Shown here piece by piece: positions 5,202 to 5,238 of a stretch of DNA of 5,238 nt; position 1 is the first letter of the stretch; every line of letters begins with the position of its first letter. The stretch is from an uncultured Lachnospiraceae bacterium (GTDB lineage: Bacteria; Bacillota; Clostridia; Lachnospirales; Lachnospiraceae). The notes under the pieces are model-generated. The model was not told where the DNA came from and did no database searches. It saw nothing but the letters and a program-made list of their open reading frames with translations. The stretch covers positions 1-5,238 of the forward strand of contig CADBLW010000116.1 of the NCBI GenBank assembly GCA_902795625.1, given 5' to 3'. The translations under genes and the position numbers were made by a program.

Positions 5202-5238
5202 ATGGAAGACGTCGGAATTCTTGAGTTGTATCGGAACC
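5202..5238 (+). CDS. Start of a gene, possibly a small sigma-70 family factor (partial)
   Basis: Only twelve complete codons are visible, MEDVGILELYRN, before the window ends. The ED..I.ELY pattern resembles the N terminus of small sigma-70/ECF-type factors common in clostridia, which I recall as starting like M(E/D)D..II.LY..R. This rests on very few residues and is a suggestion, not an identification. The gene has its own long AT-rich leader with repeats and a dyad and lies after the mnmA terminator, so it is probably transcribed independently. Confidence 0.5.
   Translation, partial: MEDVGILELYRN

Overview
The window comes from a GC-rich chromosome with strong AGGAGG-type ribosome binding sites, tight same-strand gene spacing and rho-independent terminators. 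Three protein families fit a Firmicute, most likely a clostridial (Lachnospiraceae-like) bacterium: a MurA of the MurZ/MurAB type, a MetK with a lengthened active-site loop, and a last gene whose first residues resemble small clostridial sigma factors. The taxon is inferred from family resemblance, not from a search.

Layout, all on the + strand. Bases 1-1148 hold the 3' part of an unrecognised, extremely acidic protein. It has a poly-Asp N-terminal part, three tandem 29-residue Ala/Glu helical repeats plus a diverged fourth, a Asp/Glu/aromatic low-complexity region, and a short mixed-charge C-terminal tail. murA (1221-2516) follows after 72 bases, then metK (2548-3747) after 31 bases. A strong intrinsic terminator (3755-3785) ends that unit, and its U-tract touches the Shine-Dalgarno sequence of mnmA (3796-4869). 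A second terminator (4919-4956) closes mnmA.

Bases 4870-5201 contain no convincing gene. They have two parts: a GC-rich block of packed inverted repeats (about 4951-5070), and a sharply AT-rich leader (about 5071-5190) with a duplicated 12-mer and a 14-bp palindrome. The leader precedes a gene that starts at 5202 and runs off the right edge.

The recognised genes are housekeeping: the first committed step of peptidoglycan synthesis, S-adenosylmethionine synthesis, and 2-thiolation of tRNA wobble uridine. murA and metK are probably co-transcribed. mnmA is probably reached by partial read-through or by a promoter inside metK. The least explained items are the acidic repeat protein, the hairpin lying between the murA Shine-Dalgarno and its ATG, and the hairpin cluster with its AT-rich leader before the last gene.
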